Origin: Adiantum capillus-veneris
Lineage: Eukaryota; Streptophyta; Polypodiopsida; Polypodiales; Pteridaceae
Assembly: GCA_014529385.2 (NCBI GenBank)
Contig: CM043958.1
Location: 147,185,885-147,249,884 of the forward strand
Reading direction: 5' to 3'
Length of the DNA: 64,000 nt
Shown here: piece by piece, positions 1 to 11,619 of the stretch
How positions within the stretch are numbered: position 1 is the stretch's first letter
Layout of the letters: every line of letters starts with the position of its first letter
The notes under the pieces: model-generated
What the model saw: only the letters and a program-made list of their open reading frames with translations
Databases searched by the model: none
Told to the model about the DNA's origin: nothing
Translations under genes and position numbers: made by a program

Positions 1-409
1 ACTAGGCGACAGACCAACATCAGAACTAGATAGTGGTCCAACACAACTTGGAAGTGGAGGAGCTCTTGTGAAAAGTGCTTCATGACCACTTGAGAGTGGT
101 GAGCAATTACTTCAAAGTGGGCAGTCACCACTTGAACACGGATTCTGGTCACTTGAATGCGGTTTCTGGCCACTTGAAAGCGGGAACTTGCCGCTTGATT
201 GCAGTGACAAGGTTTTAGCTACCACTTGAAAGTGGTGTCTTGCCACTTGGGAGTGGTGCCTCATCACTTGCATGGAGTGATGACTGACGTAGTGGCTTAG
301 CACATGAAAGTGGTGTCTCAACACTTGATGACCACTTGAAATTAGTGAGCAACTACTTCAAAGTGGGCAGTCACCACTTGAACGTTGATTCTGGTCACTT
401 GAATAGGGT
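1..409. repeat. Palindromic minisatellite array, left part
   Basis: The stretch is built from variants of a roughly 20-bp unit whose core, CACCACTTGAAAGTGGTG, is two 8-bp inverted arms around GA. Each unit could therefore fold as a hairpin. Units drift (ACTTGGGAGTGG, ACTTGAATGCGG, ACTTGAAAGCGG) and are grouped in a higher-order period of about 240 bp: the phrase TTGATGACCACTTGA near 325 has a close relative near 85. The array is the target of copia element A and resumes beyond it at 5,948. Open frames across it are by-products of the repeat. Confidence 0.85.
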
Positions 410-414
410 GTCTG

Positions 415-616
415 TGAAGTCGCGGAGCGGAGCGTGGGTCGACTCTCTCACACACACACAGTGAACAGTACGCAGAGAACTGTTAGAAGGGTTATCTCCC
501 AATTCCTTAGTATTCACAAAGTATAAGTTAGTATATACAAAGAGTCAGAGGAAAGTGAGTTAGGCGGGCGGCCAGCCATATCCGCATAAGAGGCCACTTG
601 GGCTTTAATCCCAACA
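415..616 (-). repeat. Copia A 3' LTR
   Basis: It is a 202-bp LTR that begins TGAAGTCGCGG and ends ATCCCAACA on the plus strand. It matches 5,735-5,947 almost throughout, apart from 11 bp missing near its CACACACAGTGA segment. Confidence 0.95.
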
Positions 617-627
617 ACCTCCCACTT
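617..627 (-). other. Copia A polypurine tract
   Basis: Read on the minus strand this is AAGTGGGAGGT, directly against the 3' LTR. That is the expected site and composition for the plus-strand primer of a copia element. Confidence 0.8.
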
Positions 628-700
628 AAAGTCCAATGTGGCACTTTAAGTAACTGTAAATCTATGGACATAAATGTACAAAGATTTACATGGCTGCCAT

Positions 701-3700
701 CTATCCAATGCCCAATAACTCACGACAATGCACAAAGCCCTCTCCTGGAAGTCCCTTTGTGAGTAGATCAGCAGGATTGTCCTTGGTGTAGATCTTCAGC
801 AATTGTATCTGCTTGTCTTCAAGTACTTCCCTAATGAAGTGATATTTGACATCAATATGCTTAGTCTTCGAATGGAACACTGGATTCTTTGCCAATTGTA
901 TAGCACTTTGACTATCACAATATAACTCCGGCATATCTACTTTGATTCCCAAGTCTGCAACCAATCTACCAAGCCAAATAGCTTCTTTGCATGCCTCATT
1001 TGCTGCAACATACTCAGCTTCTGTAGTAGACTGCGTAACACAATCTTGTAATCGAGATCGCCATGATATGGCACCTCCAGCCAATGTAAAGACATAGCCT
1101 GATGTAGATCTCCTCTTATCCAAGTCTCCTGCATAATCTGAGTCAGTGTATCCTCTGACACTCAAATCCTGACTACCATAGCATATGCGCATACTCTTTG
1201 TATGTTCTAAGTATCTCATGATACCTTTCACTGCCTCCCAATGTTTCTTGCCGGGATTTGACATATATTTGCTAACCACTCCCACTGCAAATGCAATATC
1301 CAGACGTGTAGCAATCATTGCATTCATCAAACTACCCACTGCAGACGCATATGGAATCTTATCCATTTCAGCCTTTTCTTCCTCAGACACAGGACAATCT
1401 TGTTTGCTAAGTTTCACATATGGTGGCAATGGAACACTCAATGCCTTTCCCTTCTCCATATTGAAACGTTGCAAAACCTTGTCAATATACTCTGTTTGAG
1501 ATAACCAAATCAACTTCTTTGATCTGTCTCTCTCAATGCGCATACCAAGTATATGACTTGCCTCACCCATGTCTTTCATGTCAAACGATTTTGCCATCTT
1601 TGACTTCAAAGCTGAAATTTCTTCCAAGTGTTTGCCAGCAATCAACATGTCATCCACATACAAAATAAGGATCAGCCAACTGCCATCCTTAGCCTTCTTT
1701 GTATATAGACAGTGATCGAACTCACTACGTTTGTAGCCTTGAGAAAGCATAAACTGGTGGAACTTATGGTACCATGCCCTCGTTGATTGTTTTAAGCCAT
1801 AAAGACTCTTAACAACTGGCATACCAAATGTTCCATGCCTTTCTCAACAAACCCTTCTGGCTGCTGCATGTAAATTTCCACATCTAAATCACCATGCAAG
1901 AACGCTGTCTTGACATCCATTTGGTGCAACACCAAATCCAATATAGCAACCAATGCAAGAAAGCATCTCAATGTAGTCATCTTGACCACTGGAGAGAAGA
2001 CTTCATCAAAGTCAATGCCTTGTTCTTGCTTAAAGCCCTTGGCAACAAGCCTTGCTTTGTACTTTGGCTAACTATCATGAGCGGTGATCTTATACCTGTA
2101 AACCCATTTACAAGGTAGAGCCTTTTTGCCCTGTGGTAATTTAACCAACTTCCATGTCTGGTTTTTATGCAGAGCTGTCATCTCTGACTGCATGGCCAAC
2201 TGCCATTTTTTCGAGTCAACCACTTGTAATGCTTCCTTGTAACAAGATGGTTCTCCGCAATCTGTGAGCATGACATAATTTAGAGATGGCACATAACGAT
2301 CAGGTGGTTTGGAGACATGCTCAGAACGTCTCACCACAACTGATTCTGCCTCTCTAGCCACTATAGGCTGTTCCTGAGCCTGACCATGCTGTCTTGATGT
2401 GCTAGCACTAGGTCCATCTTCCCTGAAGACAACTCTTCTGATCTCCTCTGTCTTCTCTGGCTTAGCGTGAAACTTGGCTTCATTGAAATGCACATCATTG
2501 CTACGAATAAGCTTTCTGGACTCAGGATCCCAAAGCCGGTAACCCATCTCGCCCGATTCTCCGTAGCCAAGAAATATACACTTCTTGCTCTTTGGTTCTA
2601 ACTTATTTCTGAACTCCTTAGGAATATGGCTATAAGCTTCACAACCAAAGACTCTGAGATGCTTATACGAAGGTGCCTTGCTTGTCCATAGCATCTCGGC
2701 CACTGCACTCTTATCCAAAACCCTACTAGGAGACCTGTTGATCAAATGGACTGCTGTAGCCACTGCTTCCGCCCAAAATCCATCAGGCAACTCAGCATTT
2801 GACAACATGCTTCTGACCTTCTCTTGTATGGTCCTATTCATACGTTCTGCAACCCCATTCTGTGAAGGATTATATGGTGCATTAAGTTCCCGCTTAATCC
2901 CTTTTGCTTCACAAAAGTCTTGAAAAGCTTTGGAAACGTACTCTCCACCATTGTCAGTTCTCAAGCACTTCAGCTTCTGACCACTCTGATTCTCCACCAG
3001 CTGCAAGAATGTCTTAAAGACCTTGAGCACCTCATCCTTGTGCTTCAAGAAGTAAACCCATACTTTGCGAGAATAGTCATCTATGAATGTACAAAAGTAC
3101 ACTGCTCCCCCTAGTGACAAACTAGGCATTGGTCCGCATAGATCACTGTGTACAAGAGCTAACCGTTCGTCCCTACGATTCCTCTTTGATCTGTGCGGTT
3201 CCTGTGTTTTCTTACCATAAACACAATGCTCACAAAACTCGAAATCTTGAAATGAAAAGCTAGGCAAATAACCATAATGAGAAAGTATTTCCATTCCTCT
3301 TTTTGACATATGTCCCAACCTACGATGCCACAGTGACACACTTGGCTGCTCAATCACATTAATTACATGGTTTTTAACCTCTGAAACATGTAAAGTGTAC
3401 AGAGTTCCTGACTTGCTGCCATGTGCTACAGTCATCGAACCTTTGGAGATCTTCCAAGCGCTGTTCCCAAAAACTGTCACATAACCCGCATCATCCAACT
3501 TCCCTGTACTAATCAAGCTCTTTCGGATTGCTGGAACATGTCTGACATTCTTGAGCCATAAAGAAGAGCCATTCTGAAACTTCAACTGCACATCTCCCAC
3601 TCCAAGTATGTCACAAACCTGCTCATTGCCAAGTCTGACATAATCTTTAGTAGCCACATATGATGTAAACCACTCTTTGTGCGGAGAAACATGTAAAGAT

Positions 3701-4665
3701 GCCCCTGAGTCGATAATCCAATCACTCATAGCATGTCCATCCTCTGCAGCCAAGAAAACAGAATCAAGATTGCTTGTAAGGAAGATGTCACCAGCTGCTA
3801 TACCAGAATCACTGTCTGAACCAGATCCTGTGACATTCACCTCTTCAATCTTCACTGAAGTCTTCTTTTCATCTTGCTCAGAACTCTTTGTTTTTCCTTT
3901 TTCTTGTTTCCACTTCGTACAGTCTCGCTTCATGTGACCCTTCTTGCCACAATGGTAGCATTCTATGTCATCCTTTGACTTTGAATCACGAGACTTACTT
4001 CGGTTTTGTGCCTTCTTACCCTTCTTCTCTTTAAACTGTTGTCTCCCTCGAACGACCAAAGCACTATTGCCTTTGCCTTTGTCAATGTTCTTCCTGTTCA
4101 CTTCCTCTGTGAGCAAGATGCCTTCTACATTGGCACTTGTAAGACCTTCTGGCGTGACAGACTTACTTAACGCTGTACAAAAAGTATCCCAACTGTCTGG
4201 CAAAGTGATTAAGAGAAACATAGCCTTCACTGAATCTGGAAAGACTATCTCCTGTGCTGTTAATTGGCTGAAAATTGTGTGAAATTCATTTAGATGATTT
4301 GCCATGGCTATCCCTTCCTTCATCTTCAAATCCACCAATTTCTTGAGCCAGTAAATCTGAGAAGCAGCACTTTGTTTCTCGTACATACCACATAGCTTTT
4401 GCCATACGCCATACGATGTAGTCTCTTCTGCTACGTTGAAGTAAACATTTTCTGCCAGTGTCAGCATGATTGTGGAACAAGCTAACTCGTCAAGCTCTTC
4501 CCACTCATCTTCAGTCATACCTTCTGGTCTCTCCCCTTTGAGCTTCAGTGGCTTCACTTGTTTTTTCTGCACCAAAACCTGCCAAATCTGCTTCTTCCAG
4601 AATGGAAAGTTTGTGCCATCCAGCTTCTTTATGTTGTAAAGAGTCTCACTTTGAGAAGATTCCAT
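701..4665 (-). pseudogene. Copia A gag-pol polyprotein, two lesions
   Basis: The frame opens at the ATG at 4,665 (MESSQSETLYN) and runs to a stop at 701. In order it shows a copia gag domain, the CCHC knuckle CYHCGKKGHMKRDC near codon 236, the protease site DSGAS near codon 319, the pre-integrase motif LWHRRLGHMS, and an integrase core (HSDLCGPM, DDYSRK, TDNGGEY, NGVAERMNR). RT follows with YVDD at 1,649-1,660, then RNase H (YTDSDYAGD, TEAEYVAA). Two lesions separate it from an intact frame: a TAG at 2,068-2,070 inside the RT start, and a one-base loss near 1,818 just before the KSLYGLKQS motif. Everything else is in frame, which fits the low LTR divergence. Confidence 0.93.
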
Positions 4666-5720
4666 ATCTGCCAAACTGTTTACTCATGAGAAAAATCCGG
4701 CAGAGTTTCCCCTGTAAACTGGCCTCTGTACACAGTAAACAAGCTGTAATCAACAAGCTGAACACCTCTCCTCAGGAACTGTCAGTATTTTGAAAATTTT
4801 TGACAGAGTCTCCCCTGTAAACTGAGCTCTGGGAACCAAAAGATAGCTCAAAAAACAATCATAAATAGCTGACCAGTGACAAATCTAAAAAAATCTTTGT
4901 AATATGCTGTCTTGTAAGCATACACTGTCTCCTCTCTGGGCGATGATAGAACCTGTATCTGTCTCAAGACTGAACCGTGAACAATGCCTCAACGGCCTGA
5001 CGCATAAGATGCAATCCAGTGTCTACACAAAGTTATACATCCTAAGGGATAAAAGTCGCCGAAGAGGATGCGTGTAGAGGGGAACTCCAGCAACCTAATC
5101 CACCTCACACTGGGTAACCCAGCCCCCAATGCTTGGCTTCAAAAAACCTCACACACGACCCTCTCACATGGCTCAGCAAACTGCCGAGAACTAGCATACA
5201 TCCTATAATAGACCAATCACTGTCCTATGACCGTTGCGGCGGTCTGTCTGCTAGCGTGACTCACAACTAGCAGACCCACAATCACAGTACATCAATCTGC
5301 AATACATGCCAGTGGTGTCAAGCCGTCGTATGGCCACACCTCCCCTGGAACCTGGCAAGCACAAGAAGTAACAATGCAGACTGCAATATATATATATCTG
5401 ATGATATATATGTGTACCTGGTCTATAGATGATGCTCTGAAGACTAATAAGTGATGTATGTCGATGCCGATATTGATGTCGACCACCTCCTGCTTGCCAA
5501 TCTACACAAGACGGATTTCTTTGCGGCTGAAATCTATCTTCTGCTGTAGTGCTCAGAACGAAATTCTGAGGGCATAAACGACTTCGAAAGGGGGGTAAAA
5601 CCCCAGGTCACCTAATGGAAACGTTCCCGGAACGCCGAGTGTGAATTTTCGAACTCCGGATCCAGAATCTGCCGGAAAAATGCGTGCGCGCGCGATTGCG
5701 CAAAACCGCACTGAACCAAG
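4666..5720 (-). other. Copia A long 5' leader
   Basis: About 1.05 kb lies between the primer binding site and the gag start, which is long for copia. I see no sustained frame. It holds a direct repeat of about 21 bp with one mismatch (CAGAGT[T/C]TCCCCTGTAAACTG) at 4,701 and 4,804, and a small TA-rich stretch near 5,385-5,415. It probably carries packaging or translation signals, but nothing here identifies them. Confidence 0.7.
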
Positions 5721-5732
5721 GCTCTGATACCA
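5721..5732 (-). other. Copia A primer binding site
   Basis: On the minus strand this reads TGGTATCAGAGC, the plant tRNA-iMet-type binding site. It lies two bases inside the 5' LTR. Confidence 0.93.
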
Positions 5733-5734
5733 AT

Positions 5735-5947
5735 TGAAGTCATGGAGCGGAGTGTGGGTCGACTCTCTCACACACACACAGTGAGCTTACACAGTACAGT
5801 ACGTAGAGAACTGCTAGAAGGGTTATCTCCCAATTCCTTAGTATTCACAAAGTATAAGTTAGTATATACAAAGAGTCAGAGGAAAGTGAGTTAGGCGGGC
5901 GGCCAGCCATATCCGCATAAGAGGCCACTTGGGCTTTAATCCCAACA
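5735..5947 (-). repeat. Copia A 5' LTR
   Basis: It is a 213-bp LTR, TGAAGTCATGG to ATCCCAACA on the plus strand. It is followed by the duplicated target GTCTG. Confidence 0.95.
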
Positions 5948-5952
5948 GTCTG

Positions 5953-7112
5953 GCCACTTGAAAGCGGGAGCTTGCCGCTTGATTGCAGTGACCAGGTTTA
6001 AGCTATCACTTGAAAGTGGTATCTCACCCCTTGATGACCCCTTGAGAATGGTGAGAAACTAGTTCAAAGTGGGCAATCACCACTTGAACGTGGATTCAAG
6101 TCATTGGAATGCGGTGTTTGGCCACTTGAAAGTGGTGTCTCACCACTTGGGAGTGGTGTCTCACCACTTGCATGGAGTGATGACTAACGTAGTACTTTGC
6201 ACATGAAAGTGGTGTCTCACCACTTGATGACCACTTGAGAGTGGTGAGAAACTAGTTCAAAGTGGGAAGTCACCACTTTAACGCATTTTTTTTGTCACTT
6301 GAATGTGGTGTCTGGACACTTGAAAGCAGGAACTTTCCGCACCACTTGGGAGTGGTGCCTCACCACTTGGGAGTGGTGCCTCACCACTTGCATGGAGTGA
6401 TGGACTGACGTAGTGACTTAGCACATGAAAGTAGACACCACGTGAAAGTGGTTTTTATACGTGTAAGTGTTGTGTGCACCGCTTCATTGTGGTGTGACAA
6501 CACTTGTAAGTGTTTACTAACAAAATGTGTTCAAACTCCACTAATATGGTTTTGGTTACCATCATAAGGTGGTGGGCACCATTCATGCAACAGCAGTAAA
6601 AAGTCTATGGCACTACTATAAATGTTGCACCATGACTAAAAGTTGCTACATCACTTGGAAAAAGTGAGTTGCACCACCAAAAACGTTTGCACCTGTAACA
6701 CCCCTATGAGTTTGTAAAACACGTCTGTTAGCATTGGGTAAACAAGAGGTTTTAGTGGGTGAACACCACTTTGTAGGGTTTACGGTGAAGCGTTGGTGCA
6801 TTTCTAGTAAAAATTGTTTCTTAAACATTAAAACCTGCTGCAAAACATTAAAAACTGGTTCAAACACACTAAAAAGTGGTGTGGAAACACAAGTAAAAGT
6901 GCTTCAAAAACATTTAGAACTATTGATCAAATTTTAGAAGTGGTTTAGATACAACTAGAGACTAGTATAGTAATGTTTCACCACTTTTTAATGTTGCAGC
7001 AGCACTAGAAAGTGGTGCAAAACACCAAAACAAGCTGTAGCACTAATAAAAAGAAGTATAGACACATAATGTTGTGGCAGTAATGAGTTGTAGCACCAAT
7101 AAAAAGTGCTAA
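5953..7112. repeat. Palindromic minisatellite array, right part
   Basis: The array seen at the window start continues here. Up to about 6,440 the units are clear, with the phrase CTTGCATGGAGTGATG recurring near 6,168 and 6,386 as it does near 268. Beyond 6,440 they decay into scattered halves such as CACCACTTT and AAAGTGGTG, down to the 3' end of the decayed gene at 7,109. No coding content is apparent. Confidence 0.8.
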
Positions 7113-7912
7113 AAAAATATATCAATTACATGAGGCTCCTCAAGAAGGTGGATTGGATGCTTTACATATGAACATCTAGCTAGTCTCTTACTACAAACAT
7201 CTTTCTTGTTGGGGGACACCCTCGTCTCATCCGTCCAAAATAGAAAGACTATGTCTTTAACAGTTTGAGTGATGTGAGTTCTCCGTGCATCATCTCTACA
7301 CACAGATGCAGGGAACGAACCATCGGATTCACTTGACACTATTAAGTGATGTTTGGCTGAATATAAGTTTCTTTTGTGGATCCCCATAAGCTTGGCAACT
7401 TGCGGTATTCTCATGTCAGTGTTTTGCTCCTTGCTTCCACCATTCACCAACATCATCATTGTTGATTTCTTCACAAAAAACTCGTCTGAAGATCTTGGGA
7501 CCTTCACATGATTCAAAGTGTTGCGGATGTTTCTCAGCATAATTGCTTCCAACTCTTTGGATTTACTCTACATAGTAAGGAAGCAAGGATGTTGAAGAAG
7601 TTCATTAAAGATTTCCTTCCTACCACTTGCATCCATTCCCACGGTTAATGTATCAAAGTGTTGTACCATAGATTGACATATCCTTCATTTCTTTCTTTCA
7701 TCCATCTCCCCTGTACTGCTTTCCGTCACAAAGTTGACCATTGCCTTACGTTGCTTTCGTTTCTGAGCAGCCCAATATTCGCTCATTATTTTTCTGCGTT
7801 GAAGTTGAGCTTCTCTACTCAATGACGATGAGCTGATAGACAGTTCTTCACTGTGCTCCATTGTTGCAGTACTTTCAAAGGATTGCTCTACAAGAAATAC
7901 AATACAAATCAT
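7109..7912 (-). pseudogene. Decayed HTH-containing gene, transposase-like
   Basis: One minus-strand frame can be followed for about 268 codons with only two stops, a TGA near 7,682 and a TAG near 7,567. The N-terminal part is rich in Ser, Arg and Lys (REAQLQRRKIMSEYWAAQKR). Further on, IPQVAKLMGIHKRNLYSAKH looks like a helix-turn-helix. The C-terminal part has FWTDETRVSPNKKDV followed by HPIHLLEE. I recall similar SPN-K-D-containing proteins as repeated, transposon-like open frames, so a degraded DNA transposase is my best guess; a host regulator is the alternative. Its 3' end abuts the palindromic array, which may be part of the same element. Confidence 0.45.
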
Positions 7913-8042
7913 AACTACACGCTATACTTTTAATTAATACATGGCACTTCTTGCACTAATTAGCAAGATACTAACAAAGCATAATAAGTTTTTACATACC
8001 TCAAGAATCATCAAGTAGAAGAGGAACCTATAGAGATAGAGT

Positions 8043-8305
<263 letters not shown>

Positions 8306-8344
8306 GAGAGGAGCTAGATAGATCTCCAAGAGAGACAAAGAAAG

Positions 8345-9180
8345 CTTACATAGGTTGTAGCGGGAAAGAAGCAGCCCAGCATTCAGTAGTAAATTACATT
8401 TAGTCTCATTAATTGTGGTACGTTAGGAGACTTAATTGACGTACCTTAGGAGAGTTATATTCTTTTTGAGATTTGAAGCACTTTTAAAACACCCACTTTT
8501 AAGCGCAAAAAAGCAATGTCCTTGACATTACTTTCCAGGCCACCTGTACATGCTTTCACCCATCTACTGTTGTAGAAGAGCATTCACTATGCAATAGATA
8601 TGTTGCAGAGCATTCATGAAATGGGGCACTTCTCACAGTCTTCCTCCAAATAGCTAAGAACCTTGTCAGATGCAAAATAAGTAGTGCTTGCAAAAGAGGC
8701 AACTTCCTATAAAAGTGCAGCATACCTCCAATCCACAAAGGAGTAACTGGTCTCTATTAGGGCTATATTAGCATGGGGCCTCTTTAGCTTTAACTTCCTT
8801 CATAGAGTGGCCTAGATTATACATCAATGCCCAGATTTAGAGATAGATCGACCATAAATGACTGCCATGATTGTTGACTCGCACTCTACCATGGCTTTAT
8901 TATGAGATCAAAAAGTGTATCCCTTGTTATTATCCAAAAAAAACAAACACTTGTAACCCATCCGCTCATAAATCAGTGGCAATCAAGATTGCATTAAGAG
9001 GTGTACTAACATTAGGTTTGGCTCTAAGTAACCCTTCAATTCTACCTACCATGTGTGAAATTCCTCTAGAGCAAAAAGCAAAAGCAGTGCAATTGAAATC
9101 AAAGGCAACCTTCTAGGTTTGAAGTATCGGCTCAATTCAATTGTGTAAGTCCATATAATGAACCTAAGATCTGGTAAAGT
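8345..9180. other. No feature recognised
   Basis: Non-coding sequence between the microsatellite and gypsy E1. Short open frames (for example 8,871-9,116) show no recognisable domain. The last 100 bp may belong to the E1 leader. Confidence 0.5.
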
Positions 9181-11410
9181 TTAAGAAAACTCGATTGACT
9201 TAGGAGATAATAGGAGCAGAGAATCCACAAAAGAGAGCGTAAATCAAGAGAAACCATTAGAAACTAGTGTGGAAGAAGTGCCAAACACTTATTCCGACTC
9301 AATCAGGAGCAGAGACCTCTCTCAAGTTCAAGCATATCTTGACTTTCTTCAAGACCAACAAGTACGAAGCCCAGACTTACTTGGACCCAATGAGGAGTTA
9401 ATGTGAGGATAGACAAAACCATACCATCAATTTTGAAGAGGAGGTTAGGAAAAATAGACAATATGACCTTTATGTGGACCAAAATGGAGTACAATATTTC
9501 AAGATACAAAACCCTGTCTTTGTAGATAAATGGGGGTTAGAGGTTGATACTCTAATACCAAATAAGCCTATAAAGGAGGGACCTTCGGTGCTAGAATTAG
9601 AAGGGTATGAGTTGACATATGCTAAACCATTGAAATGCATCTCCACTAATAACCCAAGACTTGGAGTTTATTGTTGGGAAGAGAAAAATATCACGGACTT
9701 GGTATGGACTAACCATGCCAGCTTAGGACAGCTCACACCCTTGAAAATTGTGTACATTTTCAAAATCAAGGAAAAGGGATTAGTAGAGCTTCCCGCTCAT
9801 GTCTTTAGGTATTGTTACAACAACAACTTTTTTATGATTACTCCAAAAGAGATTGAACAAACTAAGTATCAGGGACACTCAATCCATGAAGTGATTATGG
9901 AAACCATACAGGAAATCTATTAAGATGTGGATCCAAATGCTAGAACTTATGATAGCATGGAAAATCAAAGAGGAAGCACAGTGAGGGGTAGCGACCTCCA
10001 ATGATGCCAACTAGGAAAGAAAGGCAAAAACGACCTATAATAGGGGAGGAATGGGCGACATGAGGATGAGAAGAGGTCCACATGAGTCACACTTACCAAA
10101 AAACTAGTTTGAGGGATTAATGGAAGAAACACCGGCTAGAAGGGAGAGAGAGGGTATTGAACACAATTGTAGAGTCAGATGAGCAGATTTCCAAAAGTGG
10201 GTCAAAAAATATAGCACGGGTCAGGGGATTCGTAGGACCATTTTTCCAGCTTCAAACAGGTTTTGACAGTTGAGTGCATAACCAATTTCCATACACAGTT
10301 TGAGAGATTTGGGATAACCTTAGAGGGAAAAGCTTTGACTTGGTTCTAGAACATACCTCCTGGATCAATAACCAACTTGCCGACTTTGGCCATGAGATTT
10401 GTTGCTACTTGTTCTAAAATGGGATAAAGCATAGTACGGTGGCACAAATATATAGTTTTAAACAAAAACAAGAAGAAATTGTCAGAGATATCATGAGTTG
10501 AATGAGGCAAAACATAGACAGATGCCTGGAGTTGGAGAATTCAATTGAGGAAAGACTAGTCTCACTATTTTCAGAGGGGCTATTAAACAAAGATGTTATT
10601 TTGTATATTAAAAAATACATGACTTGGGAAACATGTAGTCTAGATGCAATCGTCTTGAGTGATAATTGCAAGATTTTCAATGAGGAGATCAAAGCTAAGA
10701 TACACAGAGCAAGCAAACCACACCCACTGTGCTAGCACAAGTAGTATCAGTTGATACAGCCCCTACCATAGAGAACATGTTGAAACGCATGAACAATGTG
10801 ATGATCAACATGCAAAGGATGTCGATGAGAGGCCCAATGCATGGACCAAATCAAGGACAACCTATGGGAAAACAAAGGCAATTAAAACGGTGTGCCATTG
10901 AAGGAAAATGGATAAATCATGAGACAAACAAGAGCTACTACAAGTCTAAATATGATGGAAATGTCCAGTATGTGCCCATGAGGCCACAAGGGCAACCCAT
11001 GTATAGATACCCACCAAATATGGCACCCAGATCAGCCATGAATGTGGAGAGACCACAACCAATATTAGGTCAGAAATTTCCACTCCCAAGAAGTACATCT
11101 ATACCGACAACTATATGGTGTTTGAGGAACAAATGGAGGAACAGGTGCTAGTACCCATTATTTTGTACCCTAAAACTAGTTCAATAACAATGGGGATAGA
11201 AGAAGAGTGGTATAACCAACTTGTTCCAGTCCCTATGGAGATGATGTGTCAAGCACTCACTGATACAACACTTGTTTGCTTTATTGCAAACCAAGGAGAA
11301 AGACCACCTATGGTCAAGCCAACGCCCAAACCAAAAAATGGAAATTGTCAGAAATGTGGGGCGGATGACCATGGAAAAATGATTGTCCTGAATAGGATAA
11401 GAATGTGAGA
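9180..11410 (+). pseudogene. E1 gag remnant
   Basis: The segment at 9,474-9,923 has the longest clean frame (149 codons) but no domain I can name. From about 10,320 a typical gag core appears (TLEGKALTWF), then a stretch at 10,440-10,720 that aligns by eye with E4 gag (QIY-FKQK, then LFSEGLLNK). A degenerate CCHC knuckle (CQKCGADDHGK) lies near 11,347, with a frameshift inside it. The order matches a Ty3/gypsy capsid-nucleocapsid protein. Confidence 0.7.
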
Positions 11411-11619
11411 CCTAGAGGCATATTATGGATCCGTGAAAAACTATCCAACACCTAAAATGCAAGCAGCTAAATTAGAAGCTTACACACGAACCTGGTGCAA
11501 ATCATGCAAACCTTGAGGGAAAAACAGAATCCTCAGCACAAAGTCATAGGAAAACCAGTATAAGTTGAGACCAAAACTAGGATATCAAAAGCTTAGAAAA
11601 GGGAGGGTCAAAAAACTAG

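Larger units (their letters stand above)
415..5947 (-). mobile_element. Ty1/copia retrotransposon A, nearly intact
   Basis: This is a complete 5.5-kb LTR retrotransposon on the minus strand. Two LTRs start TG and end CA, and the perfect 5-bp duplication GTCTG sits at 410-414 and 5948-5952. A tRNA-iMet-type primer binding site lies beside the right (5') LTR and a purine tract beside the left (3') LTR. The LTRs differ by one 11-bp indel and about five substitutions over roughly 200 bp, so the insertion is fairly recent. The domain order gag, protease, integrase, RT, RNase H is that of copia. The polyprotein is broken by one in-frame stop and one single-base frameshift. Confidence 0.96.

Noticed and set aside
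112-324. His/Ser-rich frame in the palindromic array
   Set aside because: It is a direct translation of the minisatellite unit, with no conserved start and no relatives outside the array.
1-7112. CRISPR-like array because of short palindromic repeats
   Set aside because: Units are contiguous and degenerate with no unique spacers, and the genome context is a plant.
9303-9509. Minus-strand frame opposite E1 gag, and many similar frames opposite pol regions
   Set aside because: These are antisense shadows of recognisable retroelement coding sequence.
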